From NCBI RefSeq assembly GCF_036322585.1, contig NZ_AP024600.1, positions 2,232,001 through 2,296,000 on the forward strand: DNA of 64,000 bases. The letters run 5' to 3'. The translations under genes were made by a program, and so were the position numbers. Below the pieces are notes generated by a model. That model did not search any database and was not told the DNA's origin. It saw only the letters and a list, made by a program, of their open reading frames with translations. Every line of letters starts with the position of its first letter. Position 1 is the stretch's first letter. Origin of the DNA: Luteolibacter sp. LG18 (GTDB taxonomy: Bacteria > Verrucomicrobiota > Verrucomicrobiia > Verrucomicrobiales > Akkermansiaceae). Below are positions 49,959 to 58,280 of this stretch, one piece after another.

Positions 49959-50293
49959 CCTCCATTTTTGAAACCATCTCCCGCGGCAGCCTGGTGCTGG
50001 ACTTCGCGGGAGTGCTCGGCCTTGGCTTGCTCGCGCTGGCCGCCATCCGCTTGGCCCGCCGCGAGCATTCGTGGGGCGGCAACATGATGGCCTTCGGGGC
50101 CATGGCGCTGCTCATCGCCCGCGTGTTCGTGGTCGTCACCCCCTACGTGATGACGAACGAACGCCTCGCCAACATGGGGCCCTTCGGCTTCAGCGTGCAG
50201 ATCGCGCTGCCCACCATCCTGCTCTCGCTCGGCCTCGCCGGCGTGGTATGGGGCCTGTGGGGGCACTCCCGCTGGCTGCACGACGAGCGTTGA
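49955..50293 (+). CDS. Small membrane protein paired with the previous one
   Basis: A 112-residue protein with three hydrophobic segments (about 12-32, 43-62 and 77-99). ATG 49955 overlaps the TGA of the gene before it, so translation is coupled. No known family is recognised. It shares with its partner the TM-TM-loop-TM pattern and the C-terminal WG(L)...H element. Together they could form a two-subunit membrane complex. Confidence 0.7.
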   Translation: MTSIFETISRGSLVLDFAGVLGLGLLALAAIRLARREHSWGGNMMAFGAMALLIARVFVVVTPYVMTNERLANMGPFGFSVQIALPTILLSLGLAGVVWGLWGHSRWLHDER

Positions 50294-50323
50294 TGGGGGC
50301 CGGTGGGCATTCGCTCGCTTTCC

Positions 50324-51535
50324 TCACACCGGATACGATCCGCGGGACCGCATGATGTGGCCCTCCGTGGCGGGAGCGCGGCAAAGCCGGTCGATCAGGC
50401 GTTCCCACACGTCGTGGCCCTTGAGAATCTGGACCTCGATCCGTAGGAAGTAGACCGGCACCTCGATCTGGGCGGGGCGGGGGAAACGCACCGCGTCCTT
50501 CTCCGTGGTGACGATCAGATCCATGTCCCGCTCGGTGCAGCGGCTCAGGAACTTCGAGATTTCCTTCCGTGAGAACCGGTGGTGGTCCGAAAAGCGGCGG
50601 CGGATCTCCACCTTGGCACCCAGCCGCTCGACCTGGCGCTCGAAGTTCTCCGGCACCGCGATGCCGCTGATGGCGGCGGTGTATTTCCCCTCCAGGAACG
50701 ACAGCGGCTCCCGCTCGTGGGTGAAGAGATTCTGGAGATACTTCGGGCCGTGGGTGCACTCGATGATTTCGGCCACCCGGTTGTATTTCCGCAGCCGCTC
50801 GATGAGCGCCTCGTTCGAGGAACCGTCACACTTGGTGATGAAGATGTAGCTGGCGCGGCGGAGGTTTTTCTTGGGTTCTCGCAGGGTGCCGCGCGGCAGC
50901 AGCGCCTCGGTGCCGAAAGGGGCGGTGGCGTCCACCAGCACGATGTCGATGCCGTGGGCCAGATTGAGATACTGCATCCCGTCGTCCAGTAGCAGCGTGT
51001 CCGCCAGTAGCTCGCGGATCGCGAAGCGGCCGCCCTTCACCCGGTTCTTGTCCACCACCACGGAAACCCCGTCGAGGTTGGACGCCAGCATGAACGGCTC
51101 GTCTCCGGCGAACTTCGACTCCAGGAGGATTGCCCGGCCGGTGCTCACCACCTTCGGCATCAGGTCGCCGGGGATCGGGGTGCCATCGGCTCGCTTCCAC
51201 TTCTGCGGCTCGTCGAGCTTCTTGCTCTTGTAGCCGCGGCTGAGGATCGAAACGGTGCGGCCACGGTCGCGCAGGGTGCGGGCCAGCAGCTCCACCACCG
51301 GGGTCTTGCCGGTGCCTCCCACCGTGAGGTTGCCGATGCTCACCACCAGGGTGCCGAGGTGGTGCTGCTGCTTCCAGTTCTTCCGGAAAAGGCACAGCCG
51401 GGTCTGCACGATCAGCCGGTAGAGGCCGGACAATGCCAGCATGAGCATGCGCATCACCGTCGCGCGGAAGCCCTTGGCCCGCCCGAAGATGACGTCGGAT
51501 CCCCAGCGTTCGAGCTCGTCGAGCTGCTCCTTCAT
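50324..51535 (-). CDS. lpxK: Tetraacyldisaccharide 4'-kinase LpxK
   Basis: A 403-residue lipid A kinase that adds the 4'-phosphate to the lipid A disaccharide in the Kdo2-lipid A (Raetz) pathway. One membrane-associating segment is near residues 24-45. The Walker A is in [20 protein letters not shown], and the family motifs [39 protein letters not shown] and [14 protein letters not shown] follow. It is about 70 residues longer than E. coli LpxK because of an extended C-terminal half. It is divergent from rph. Its presence agrees with the LpxL-like gene at 13162 and shows that the organism makes lipid A. Confidence 0.93.
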   Translation of the reverse strand: MKEQLDELERWGSDVIFGRAKGFRATVMRMLMLALSGLYRLIVQTRLCLFRKNWKQQHHLGTLVVSIGNLTVGGTGKTPVVELLARTLRDRGRTVSILSRGYKSKKLDEPQKWKRADGTPIPGDLMPKVVSTGRAILLESKFAGDEPFMLASNLDGVSVVVDKNRVKGGRFAIRELLADTLLLDDGMQYLNLAHGIDIVLVDATAPFGTEALLPRGTLREPKKNLRRASYIFITKCDGSSNEALIERLRKYNRVAEIIECTHGPKYLQNLFTHEREPLSFLEGKYTAAISGIAVPENFERQVERLGAKVEIRRRFSDHHRFSRKEISKFLSRCTERDMDLIVTTEKDAVRFPRPAQIEVPVYFLRIEVQILKGHDVWERLIDRLCRAPATEGHIMRSRGSYPV

Positions 51536-51642
51536 CGGTCGGGCACAAGGTGGGGGGAGCGGCGGTTCCTTCCAAGGAGAAAGGCTCCAGGTCCGGCCCC
51601 GTTTCCCTTGCCACCGTAATCCCGATCCGGGATTCTCCCTTC

Positions 51643-52422
51643 ATGACCCGCCCCGACGGCCGCCTTTCCGACCAACTCCGCCCGGTTTCCTTCATTCCGA
51701 ACGTCGCCCCGCATGCCACCGGTTCGGTGCTGGTGTCGTTCGGAAACACCCGGGTGATCTGCGCCGCCACCGTGGAGGAAGACGTGCCGCGCTGGATGAA
51801 ACAGCAGCGCAAGGAGGGCGGCTGGCTCACCGCCGAGTACTCGATGCTGCCGTATTCGACCCTCGAACGGAAGCAGCGCGACATCGTCCGCGGCAAGCTC
51901 GACGGCCGCTCGTCCGAAATCCAGCGCCTCATCGGCCGCGCCCTGCGCACCGCCGTGGATCTCACCAAGATCGGCCAGCGGACCATCTGGGTGGACTGCG
52001 ACGTACTTCAAGCGGACGGCGGCACCCGCACCGCCTCCGTGACCGGTGGCTGCGTGGCCGTGGCGATCGCGCTGAACCGCTTGTTCGCCGCGGGCAAACT
52101 GAAGGCATTCCCGCTCAAGAAGCTCGTCGCCGCGGTTTCCGCCGGCGTCTATCAAGGCGAGCCGATCCTCGACCTGAACTACCCGGAGGACAAGGACGCC
52201 GCCGTGGACTTCAACGTGGTGATGACCGAGCAGAACGAGTTTGTGGAAATTCAAGGCAGTGGTGAGGAAGCGGTTTTCACCGAGGCCGAATCGTCCGCGA
52301 TGCTCGCCCTGGCTCGCAAGGGGGTTTCGGAACTCATTGAACTCCAGAAGGCTGCCATTTTGGAGGCCGATCGCCCGAGCGCCGGGGATCTGGCCGCCTT
52401 GGCGAATGCCTTCGCTCGCTGA
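51643..52422 (+). CDS. rph: Ribonuclease PH
   Basis: A 259-residue 3'-exoribonuclease that trims tRNA 3' ends using phosphate. Signature parts are RPDGRLSDQLRPVSFIPNV, SVLVSFGNTRVICAATVEED, GWLTAEYSMLPYST, EIQRLIGRALRTAVDLTKIG, TIWVDCDVLQADGGTRTASV and LDLNYPEDKDAAVDFNVVMT. Together they cover the whole RNase PH fold, so the protein is full length. ATG 51643 begins the conserved RPDGR segment. It is divergent from lpxK with 107 bp between. Confidence 0.95.
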   Translation: MTRPDGRLSDQLRPVSFIPNVAPHATGSVLVSFGNTRVICAATVEEDVPRWMKQQRKEGGWLTAEYSMLPYSTLERKQRDIVRGKLDGRSSEIQRLIGRALRTAVDLTKIGQRTIWVDCDVLQADGGTRTASVTGGCVAVAIALNRLFAAGKLKAFPLKKLVAAVSAGVYQGEPILDLNYPEDKDAAVDFNVVMTEQNEFVEIQGSGEEAVFTEAESSAMLALARKGVSELIELQKAAILEADRPSAGDLAALANAFAR

Positions 52423-52565
52423 TCGCGCGCGAGCTTTCCCCTTGATCTCCCGGATGGTGGCCATACCTTCTCCCGATCCTGAAGTGGGTGACCACGGATG
52501 GATTATACCAATACGGGGCGATTGCCCCACCATGACCCAAAACAAACCCGAAAACCAATAAACGC

Positions 52566-53267
52566 ATGAAAACATCCATCAAGCGGCGCAAGGGCTTCAC
52601 TCTCGTGGAGCTTCTCGTCGTTATCGCCATCATCGTGGCGCTCGCCGGCATCGCTACCCCGATGCTCCTGCGCCAGCAGAAGAAAGCCGCGTCCACCCAG
52701 GCGCTCAGCAATGCCCGCCAGATCGGTCTCGCGCTGTTCGACTTCGACTCGGACTACTCGAGCTTCCCGGACAAGAGCACCGCGGACACCGTGAAGGAAA
52801 ACACCGGCAGCTCGCTCACGATGACGGGCAGCACCTCCAATGACTTCTTCCGCCAGCTCGTCGCCGCGGGGATCGTCACCTCCGAGGAAATCTTCTACGC
52901 GAAGCTTCCCTACACCAAGAAGCCGGACAACGTCATCACCGGTGAAAAGGCTCTCGCCGAAGGCGAAGTCGGTTTCGGCTACCTGATGAACGACACCACC
53001 GGTTTCAGCACCACCGGTAACTCCGGTCGTCCGATCGCCGCCGCACCGCTGCTCAACGCCAGCTCGGACGGCACCTTCGATCCCGATCCGTTTGACTCGA
53101 AGTGCGTGCTCCTGCGCCTCGACAACAGCGCCGTCTCCTACTCGATCAACCCGAACACCAAGACCGTGGTGATGCCGGGCGGCAAAGGCCTGCTCAGCAC
53201 CGGTGAAGACACCGTCTGGGGCACCGACGTGACCCCGAAGATCTTGCCGCCGAGCAAGAAGAAGTAA
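52566..53267 (+). CDS. Type II-secretion-like pseudopilin
   Basis: A 233-residue protein with a classical prepilin N-terminus: KRRKGFTLVELLVVIAIIVA with the cleavage site G|F at residues 10-11, Glu5 of the mature protein and a hydrophobic helix. The large C-terminal beta domain contains FDFDSDYSSFPD and many polar turns. The family is the many-copy verrucomicrobial DUF1559-like/GspG-like pseudopilins, which are surface or secretion components. No other secretion gene is adjacent. It is followed by a strong intrinsic terminator. Its precise role cannot be told. Confidence 0.88.
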   Translation: MKTSIKRRKGFTLVELLVVIAIIVALAGIATPMLLRQQKKAASTQALSNARQIGLALFDFDSDYSSFPDKSTADTVKENTGSSLTMTGSTSNDFFRQLVAAGIVTSEEIFYAKLPYTKKPDNVITGEKALAEGEVGFGYLMNDTTGFSTTGNSGRPIAAAPLLNASSDGTFDPDPFDSKCVLLRLDNSAVSYSINPNTKTVVMPGGKGLLSTGEDTVWGTDVTPKILPPSKKK

Positions 53268-53291
53268 TTCTTCCCGCCGGAATCCGATTCC

Positions 53292-53327
53292 AACCGGAAG
53301 GCTCGCGAGGGCCTTCCGGTTTTTTTG
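53292..53327 (+). terminator. Intrinsic terminator of the pseudopilin gene
   Basis: The 11-bp stem AACCGGAAGGC / GCCTTCCGGTT (53292-53302 with 53311-53321) is followed by a run of T (to 53327). It is one of the clearest terminators in the window. Confidence 0.92.
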
Positions 53328-53345
53328 TGCCCGGTCCCGGGGCAC

Positions 53346-53373
53346 AAAAGAAGGCAGCCCGCAGGCTGCCTTC
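53346..53373 (-). terminator. Intrinsic terminator of the Cys-rich lipoprotein gene
   Basis: The 10-bp stem GAAGGCAGCC / GGCTGCCTTC (53350-53373) has TTTT on its 3' side when read on the minus strand. It lies 24 bases past the stop at 53398. Confidence 0.85.
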
Positions 53374-53397
53374 CGAAGTCGGGAGATGACGGGGAGA

Positions 53398-53952
53398 TTA
53401 CTCCTTGGCGGTGGATTTCGGCAGCCACTTCGTCAGTTTGTCGAAGTAGGCAGGCTCGTTGATGTCGGTGCAGAGCGCGCCGCGCTCGCAGAAGTAGCGC
53501 CACTCGTGGCAGCCGTAGCAGATCTGCAGGACATGCTCCTGGGTGCCGGTCTTCCAGACAAAGGCATAGTCCGGGTGGTAGTGGCACAGGTCCTTGGTGG
53601 ACAGGGCCTGGTGGGAACCCGGCTCGGTGTAGAGGTGGAGCACCTTCTGGACCGTGGCGGCCGGGACATCGGCCGGTTTCGAGAAGAAATTGAAGCCGTG
53701 GCTGTAGAAGTGCGGGACGGTCTTGAGCTGGCGCTGGAAGAGTGCCTTCTCGTTCTGCGGGTGGGCCAGCCCGCGGTAAACGGTCACGTTGGTGGCGGCG
53801 CGGACCTCGGCCGCGGCGTGGGCCTGGGCCTCCGCTTCACCGCCGGAGCGGAGCGGGATGCCGCCTTCCCAGCAGCTCGGACCGGCACAGGATGGAAGCA
53901 GGGCGGCGGCGGCCAAGGCCAGCAGCGCTTTCGATACGACAGCAGGATTCAT
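53398..53952 (-). CDS. Cys-rich lipoprotein with a CxxCH motif, function unknown
   Basis: A 184-residue lipoprotein: MNPAVVSKALLALAAAALLP leads into a lipobox with Cys22 (LLPSC). The mature part has CHYHPDYAFVW and ICYGCHEWRYFCERGALC, the latter containing CYGCH (near residue 142), which fits a haem c-binding CxxCH or a metal site. I do not recognise a named family. It would be anchored in the outer or inner membrane on the periplasmic side. A start at 53961 (MTAMNP) is also possible. It is divergent from the coiled-coil cluster beginning at 54100 and is not in the same operon. Confidence 0.7.
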   Translation of the reverse strand: MNPAVVSKALLALAAAALLPSCAGPSCWEGGIPLRSGGEAEAQAHAAAEVRAATNVTVYRGLAHPQNEKALFQRQLKTVPHFYSHGFNFFSKPADVPAATVQKVLHLYTEPGSHQALSTKDLCHYHPDYAFVWKTGTQEHVLQICYGCHEWRYFCERGALCTDINEPAYFDKLTKWLPKSTAKE

Positions 53953-54099
53953 CGCGGTCATCCAAGCCTAACCACTCCACCTTGTCACGCGCCCTCGAAG
54001 CTTCCTTCAGCGCGGGATTGCATCGCTCCACACACCGGGCATGATGGTGGCGTGGATGTCGATGGATCTTGTTCCTGCCCGGCGCGGCGCGCCCTCCGG

Positions 54100-54417
54100 A
54101 TGGCCGTGTGCGCGGGCCTGGGCTGTTTGCTGGTGGTCACCACCGGTTGCCGCCAGCGCGAGTTGGTCCGGAAGGCCAAGATCCAGCAAAAGGAAATCCA
54201 GCGTCTCCAAACGGAGCTCGATCAGGCCGAGGCCGCGTTGAAGGCAGGCCCACCGGATCGCACCCTGGAGCTGCCGGGTCTTCGGGAACGGCTGGCGGTG
54301 CTGGAGAAAAGCGCTTCCCGCGGCGGTCCCGATCTGGCGGGCTTGGAGACCCGGAAGGACGCCTTGGAAAAGGAGGCCCTCTCCTATCGGGCGCGGCATC
54401 CACTCAAAGGCAACTGA
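54100..54417 (+). CDS. Coiled-coil lipoprotein A1
   Basis: A 105-residue protein. MAVCAGLGCLLVVTTGCRQR gives a lipobox with Cys17, so the mature protein is lipid-anchored. The rest is a single heptad-rich coiled coil (ELVRKAKIQQKEIQRLQTEL and LELPGLRERLAVLEKSASRG). It is clearly related to the lipoprotein at 55974: both share C-x(3-4)-ELVR, EI.RL..EL, PPDRT and a C-terminal YR segment. It begins an apparent operon and is 9 bp ahead of the membrane coiled-coil gene. A GTG at 54052 in frame would lengthen the signal region. Function unknown. Confidence 0.75.
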   Translation: MAVCAGLGCLLVVTTGCRQRELVRKAKIQQKEIQRLQTELDQAEAALKAGPPDRTLELPGLRERLAVLEKSASRGGPDLAGLETRKDALEKEALSYRARHPLKGN

Positions 54418-54426
54418 GACACGACC

Positions 54427-55011
54427 ATGGGGATGCTTCAGGATATTTCGGAAAACGGGCGGGGCGGCTCGCTGGGTCTGGTGGGGGTGATCTCGTGTGC
54501 GTTCATCCTCGGGGTGTGCACGCTGTGGCACTTTCTGGTGGCGGACGACAGCCTCACCGCCGACGGCCGGGATGCCGGTAGCGTGGTGAGGCAGCAGGAG
54601 GAAAAGATCCGTGATCTCAAGGCGGATATCGAATTCGCCCGGAAACACCGCGCCGCCCGCGAGGAGACCGCCGCCGAGGCGGACGGCTTGGCCGGGCGCA
54701 TCCGGAAGATCGAGGAGGATAAGGCTGCCCGCGCCAAGACGGCGGCGGAATTGACCGCCTCGATCGCCACTGCCGAATCCTCGCTTGCGTCCTATCAGGA
54801 AAGCTACCGCAGGCAGGCGTGGCAGGCCGCGGCCGGTGAAAAGCTGACCTCGCTGACTTTGAAGTCCGGGCGCAGCTATCAGGACGTGACCATTTCCCGC
54901 GTGACCTCCCAAGGCATGGAAATCACCCACCGCGACGGATTGGCGAGGATTTCACCGGCGGACCTGGACCCGGCCTGGCAACAGCGGTTCGATTGGCCGG
55001 TTTCGAGATAG
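54427..55011 (+). CDS. Single-pass coiled-coil protein B1 with C-terminal SGRxY domain
   Basis: A 194-residue protein. It has an N-terminal membrane helix (about residues 17-38, GLVGVISCAFILGVCTLWHF), a long coiled coil (about 50-120) and a small beta domain (about 130-190). In that domain AWQAAAGEKL is followed by LKSGRSYQDVTISRVTSQGM and DGLARISPADLDPAWQQRFD. Similar small domains (Gly-Arg-x-Tyr, Val-x-Val, Gly-x-Ile, then DL-x3-Q-x-RF) occur in other verrucomicrobial proteins and look SH3-like, but no function is known. By topology the coiled coil and beta domain lie in the periplasm. Confidence 0.75.
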   Translation: MGMLQDISENGRGGSLGLVGVISCAFILGVCTLWHFLVADDSLTADGRDAGSVVRQQEEKIRDLKADIEFARKHRAAREETAAEADGLAGRIRKIEEDKAARAKTAAELTASIATAESSLASYQESYRRQAWQAAAGEKLTSLTLKSGRSYQDVTISRVTSQGMEITHRDGLARISPADLDPAWQQRFDWPVSR

Positions 55012-55089
55012 GGGATTGCGGTCTGAAGTTATGGTGAGCGGATCAGTAACGGCTTGCATGCCAATCCGACTTGGTGCTTTCATGGTGCC

Positions 55090-55947
55090 ATGAATGCGGC
55101 CAGCCAACTCTGTTTGGCACTCCTCCTGGCCTTGGTGATGCCTTCCTGCGATCACGCGCGTAATGAGGCGCGGGCGAATGCCCGTGCCCGGGAGGCCCGC
55201 CGCGTGGAGCTCGCGCAACAGCTCGAGATCGCCCGGATTCGCGCGGACCGGATGGAGCGTAATCGTGCCGAGCAGGCCGCAGGCATGGCAGCCGTGGCGG
55301 AGCTTTACGCCCGCCGGACTGCCCTGTTGGAGCGCCGCGGGAGTTTGGAGGCCGATATTGCCGGAGTGGAGGCGGAGATCGGAAAGATCGTCCGGGAGGC
55401 TCGTGAACTCGCCCGCCAGCGTGCCGTCGGGATGGAGATGCCGGTTCTGACGACCATCCGGGGCCGCAGTTACGAGGGCGTGCAGGTGCTCGGCGTCACG
55501 GACGAGGGTGTCCGCATCCGTCATTCCAGTGGATTGGCCACGCTCGGCACCGCGGATTTGGCGGCCTCTTTCCAGGAGAAGTTCGGCTTGGATGAAGCAC
55601 TCCAGCGCGCGGCCCTGGCCAGCCGGGAGCAGGCGGAGCTGGCGTATTACCGGGGGCTGGACCAGCAGATGCTGTCCGTCCCGTCCCGCGTCCTTTCTCC
55701 CGCCGTGCCGGTGGTGCCGACCTCGCGGAACCCGGTTCCTTTGATGGCCTCGATCCCGCGGGAGCCCGCGTCGAATGCCTTGCTTTCGCTCGGATCGAGG
55801 TCCGGGTTTTCCGGTTCGACCTCCTTGAGTTCCTCCAACCGCCGCACCTATCAGGTGCGTTCCGAGCGGCCGCGCCGCACGGTTTACTGGATTTATTACT
55901 ACACTCCTTCCAAGCCGGTGACTTCTTGTCCGGTCAAAAAGAAGTAA
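55090..55947 (+). CDS. Coiled-coil lipoprotein C with SGRxY domain
   Basis: A 285-residue lipoprotein: MNAASQLCLALLLALVMPSC ends in a lipobox Cys20. The next 90 residues are Arg/Ala-rich coiled coil (EARRVELAQQLEIARIRADR). Then comes the small beta domain also seen in B1 (RGRSYEGVQVLGVTDEGV, DLAASFQEKFGLD). The last 100 residues are Ser/Pro/Arg-rich and low in structure, ending YWIYYYTPSKPVTSCPVKKK. It is the third gene of the cluster, 78 bp after B1. No family name is known to me. Confidence 0.75.
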   Translation: MNAASQLCLALLLALVMPSCDHARNEARANARAREARRVELAQQLEIARIRADRMERNRAEQAAGMAAVAELYARRTALLERRGSLEADIAGVEAEIGKIVREARELARQRAVGMEMPVLTTIRGRSYEGVQVLGVTDEGVRIRHSSGLATLGTADLAASFQEKFGLDEALQRAALASREQAELAYYRGLDQQMLSVPSRVLSPAVPVVPTSRNPVPLMASIPREPASNALLSLGSRSGFSGSTSLSSSNRRTYQVRSERPRRTVYWIYYYTPSKPVTSCPVKKK

Positions 55948-55973
55948 TCTGCCCTCGCCCCTGTTCCCCTCCC

Positions 55974-56306
55974 ATGACTCACCGCATCCTCACTGTTTTC
56001 GCCTTGGCCGCCGCGTCGTTCTCCGCGGTGTCGTGCAAGGACAACCCCGAATTGGTCCGCCAGCGCGACGAGCAGGCCGCCGAGATCAAGCGCCTCGAAG
56101 GTGAATTGGCCGTCTTGGACGAGAAAACCAAGGACGTCCCGCCGGACCGCACCAAGGACCTGGCCGAGGCGAAGGCCCGTGCCACGGTTCAGGCGGCGGA
56201 GATCGAGAGGCTGGAGAAAGAGGTCGCCACCATGGAGGCCCGGAAGCGCGAGCTGGATGCCACGTTCTCCGCCTATCGGGTGAAGTATCAGGTGAAACCT
56301 CTCTAA
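55974..56306 (+). CDS. Coiled-coil lipoprotein A2
   Basis: A 110-residue lipoprotein with lipobox SAVSC (Cys21) followed by a heptad-rich coiled coil (ELVRQRDEQAAEIKRLEGEL, EIERLEKEVATMEARKRELD). It is the evident partner copy of A1 at 54100: same length class, same ELVR opening, same PPDRT centre and YR end. It lies 26 bp after gene C and 12 bp before B2, repeating the A-B order. Function unknown. Confidence 0.78.
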   Translation: MTHRILTVFALAAASFSAVSCKDNPELVRQRDEQAAEIKRLEGELAVLDEKTKDVPPDRTKDLAEAKARATVQAAEIERLEKEVATMEARKRELDATFSAYRVKYQVKPL

Positions 56307-56318
56307 CCACCGACCGCC

Positions 56319-57254
56319 ATGGGATTGTTCGATGACATGATGTCCAGCGGCCGCGGGCCGGGGTTGATCGGCACCTTGCTCGCCCTGCTCGTGGTGGTGG
56401 GGTTTGGCGGCCTTTTTTTCATGGTGACCGATGAGGGGATGCTCGGTGGCGCGAAGTCCATCGAGTCCGTAATCCGGGACCAGGGCAAGAGGGTGGAGGA
56501 GTTGAAAAGCAAGATCCGGATGAAGGAGGAGTCTCTTCAGGTGTTGCCGGAGCGCCAGCGGATCGCGAAGGAAGAGGAGGTCATCTCCCGTCAGACCCGC
56601 CTCAACGAGGGCGAGGTCACCGGCCGCCGCGACCTTCTTCCCCGCATCGGGGGAGAAATCGCGGCCATGAACAAGGACTTCGAGGCTTACAAGCAGGCCT
56701 ACCGCAACCAGGTTCGTGCCCAGGCGAAGGGTGCCACCTTCGCCGAGATCAAAACCCTCAAGGGACGGGTCTTTCGCAATGTGACGGTGTCTTCGGTGGA
56801 TGCCGTGGGCATGAGCTTCAAATACGAGGATGGCTCGAGTCGCGCGGATTTCGTCGACCTGCCCGCGGAGATCCAGGAGCGCTTCCAATACGATCCGGAT
56901 GAGCAGCAACTCGCCAAGAAGGCGGAAAGTTCCACCGTGATGGCCCACAACGACGAAGTGAACCGTGCGTTGGCCGATCAAGCTCAGAAGAATCGTGATA
57001 CGGCGGATCGCAAGAAGGCCGACCAGCTGGTGAAGGACACCGCCGAGCTTGCCGCGCTGGAGGCATCCATCCAACCGATCGATCAGAAGATCCTGGAGAC
57101 CCAGACAGCTTGGGACAAGGACCGGGCCCAGGCCCGCACCAGCGGCGGGCTGGTGGATTCCGCCCGGTACAGTGAGGCGCTCAATACCCTGAAAAGCAAA
57201 CGTGCGGCCAACGTCCGCCGGATCGCCGAGCTGCGGGCCTCCACACGCAATTGA
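56319..57254 (+). CDS. Single-pass coiled-coil protein B2 with SGRxY-like domain
   Basis: A 311-residue protein. The membrane helix is at about residues 16-36 (GLIGTLLALLVVVGFGGLFF) and coiled coil runs to about 130. The beta domain follows (LKGRVFRNVTVSSVDAVGMS, then VDLPAEIQERFQYDPDE) and a second coiled coil fills about 200-305, ending KRAANVRRIAELRAST. It is a longer relative of B1. It starts 12 bp after A2 and ends only 3 bp before B3. Confidence 0.78.
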   Translation: MGLFDDMMSSGRGPGLIGTLLALLVVVGFGGLFFMVTDEGMLGGAKSIESVIRDQGKRVEELKSKIRMKEESLQVLPERQRIAKEEEVISRQTRLNEGEVTGRRDLLPRIGGEIAAMNKDFEAYKQAYRNQVRAQAKGATFAEIKTLKGRVFRNVTVSSVDAVGMSFKYEDGSSRADFVDLPAEIQERFQYDPDEQQLAKKAESSTVMAHNDEVNRALADQAQKNRDTADRKKADQLVKDTAELAALEASIQPIDQKILETQTAWDKDRAQARTSGGLVDSARYSEALNTLKSKRAANVRRIAELRASTRN

Positions 57255-57257
57255 GCC

Positions 57258-58229
57258 ATGCTCTCGGACGATAACTCGGGGATCTTCTGGGGGCTGCTCG
57301 GACTGATCGTGCTGGTGCTCAGTGGCGTGGGGATCTCGCTCGCCATGGACAAGCGGTCACACGCCAGCCGGAGCAACGCGACGGTGCAGACGGTCATCGG
57401 ATACGACCGTGAGAAGCTCGATGCCTTGCGATTGCGGCTTGCGGCCAAGCGCGAGCGCTATGATGCCGAAACATCCGGATTGGTCGCCAAGGCCTCCGAG
57501 CTCCGCGAGGTGACGGCCAAGCTCGATGCCGGTGCCGCCCGCATCACGGACCTCAAGCACGCGCTCGAGACCGCGGTCGCGGGGATTGCGACCATGGAGA
57601 CCACCTACAAGGCCTACGCCGCCGATTACCGCCGCCAGGCGTGGCAGAAGGCGGCGGGCGAGCAGGTCGCCTCGATCCAGCTTCGCTCGGGCCGACGTTA
57701 TGAAAAGGTGGTCATCCAGCGGGTGACGCCCGCGGGTTTGGAGATCACTTATGCCGAGGGCCGGGCCCGCATCGATGCCGCGGATCTGGACGCCTCGTGG
57801 CAGGACCGTTTGCAATGGAGCCGCGAGGAGCGCCTCGCCGTGCTCGCTCAGGAACGCAAGGACTCGGATTCTCTGGCGTCTCGTCCGGTGGAAAGCTCGC
57901 CGCCGGCGCCCCCGGTGGTGACGCCTCCCGTGCCGGTGCCGGATGCTCCGCCGCCGGTGGATCTGGCCAGCCCGGAGGTGGCCAAACTGCGGGCGGATCT
58001 GCTGGCGTGGAACCTGAAGGTGTCCACGCTGCAAAGCCAGTATCTGGAGGCCTCCAACCAGGCCCGGGGCAACAGCCCGTCTGTGCCGGGGAAGCTGGAA
58101 ACCTGGGAATCGCGCCGCTTGCGGCTGCAAAAGGATCTCAATCAGGCCCAGCTCGGGCAGGCCCAGGCCCGCGCCAAACTCCAGATCGCGGCGCCTCTCG
58201 ATCCCGCTTTGTCTCCTCCCGCGCGTTGA
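57258..58229 (+). CDS. Single-pass coiled-coil protein B3 with SGRxY domain and Pro-rich tail
   Basis: A 323-residue protein. A membrane helix (about 9-30, FWGLLGLIVLVLSGVGISLA) and a coiled coil (about 50-115) come first. The beta domain is the closest to B1 (YRRQAWQKAAGEQVASIQLR, SGRRYEKVVIQRVTPAGLEI, DLDASWQDRLQW). A Pro/Ser-rich linker (about 215-245) and a final helical segment (KLRADLLAWNLKVSTLQSQY) complete it. It is the last gene of the cluster, 3 bp after B2, which indicates coupled translation. Confidence 0.78.
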   Translation: MLSDDNSGIFWGLLGLIVLVLSGVGISLAMDKRSHASRSNATVQTVIGYDREKLDALRLRLAAKRERYDAETSGLVAKASELREVTAKLDAGAARITDLKHALETAVAGIATMETTYKAYAADYRRQAWQKAAGEQVASIQLRSGRRYEKVVIQRVTPAGLEITYAEGRARIDAADLDASWQDRLQWSREERLAVLAQERKDSDSLASRPVESSPPAPPVVTPPVPVPDAPPPVDLASPEVAKLRADLLAWNLKVSTLQSQYLEASNQARGNSPSVPGKLETWESRRLRLQKDLNQAQLGQAQARAKLQIAAPLDPALSPPAR

Positions 58230-58245
58230 TGCCGCGACCGATCCC

Positions 58246-58270
58246 GCCCTGCCACCGGTGGCGGCAGGGC
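58246..58270. terminator. G+C-rich hairpin after the coiled-coil cluster
   Basis: GCCCTGCC pairs with GGCAGGGC at 58246-58270, directly after the cluster stop and before the convergent fucosidase stop. No T-run is seen, so it is a weak candidate. Confidence 0.4.
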
Positions 58271-58280
58271 GCGGAGAAAG

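Noticed and set aside
58246-58270. A strong terminator after the coiled-coil cluster
   Set aside because: The hairpin lacks a T-run on either strand, so it is kept only as a weak candidate.
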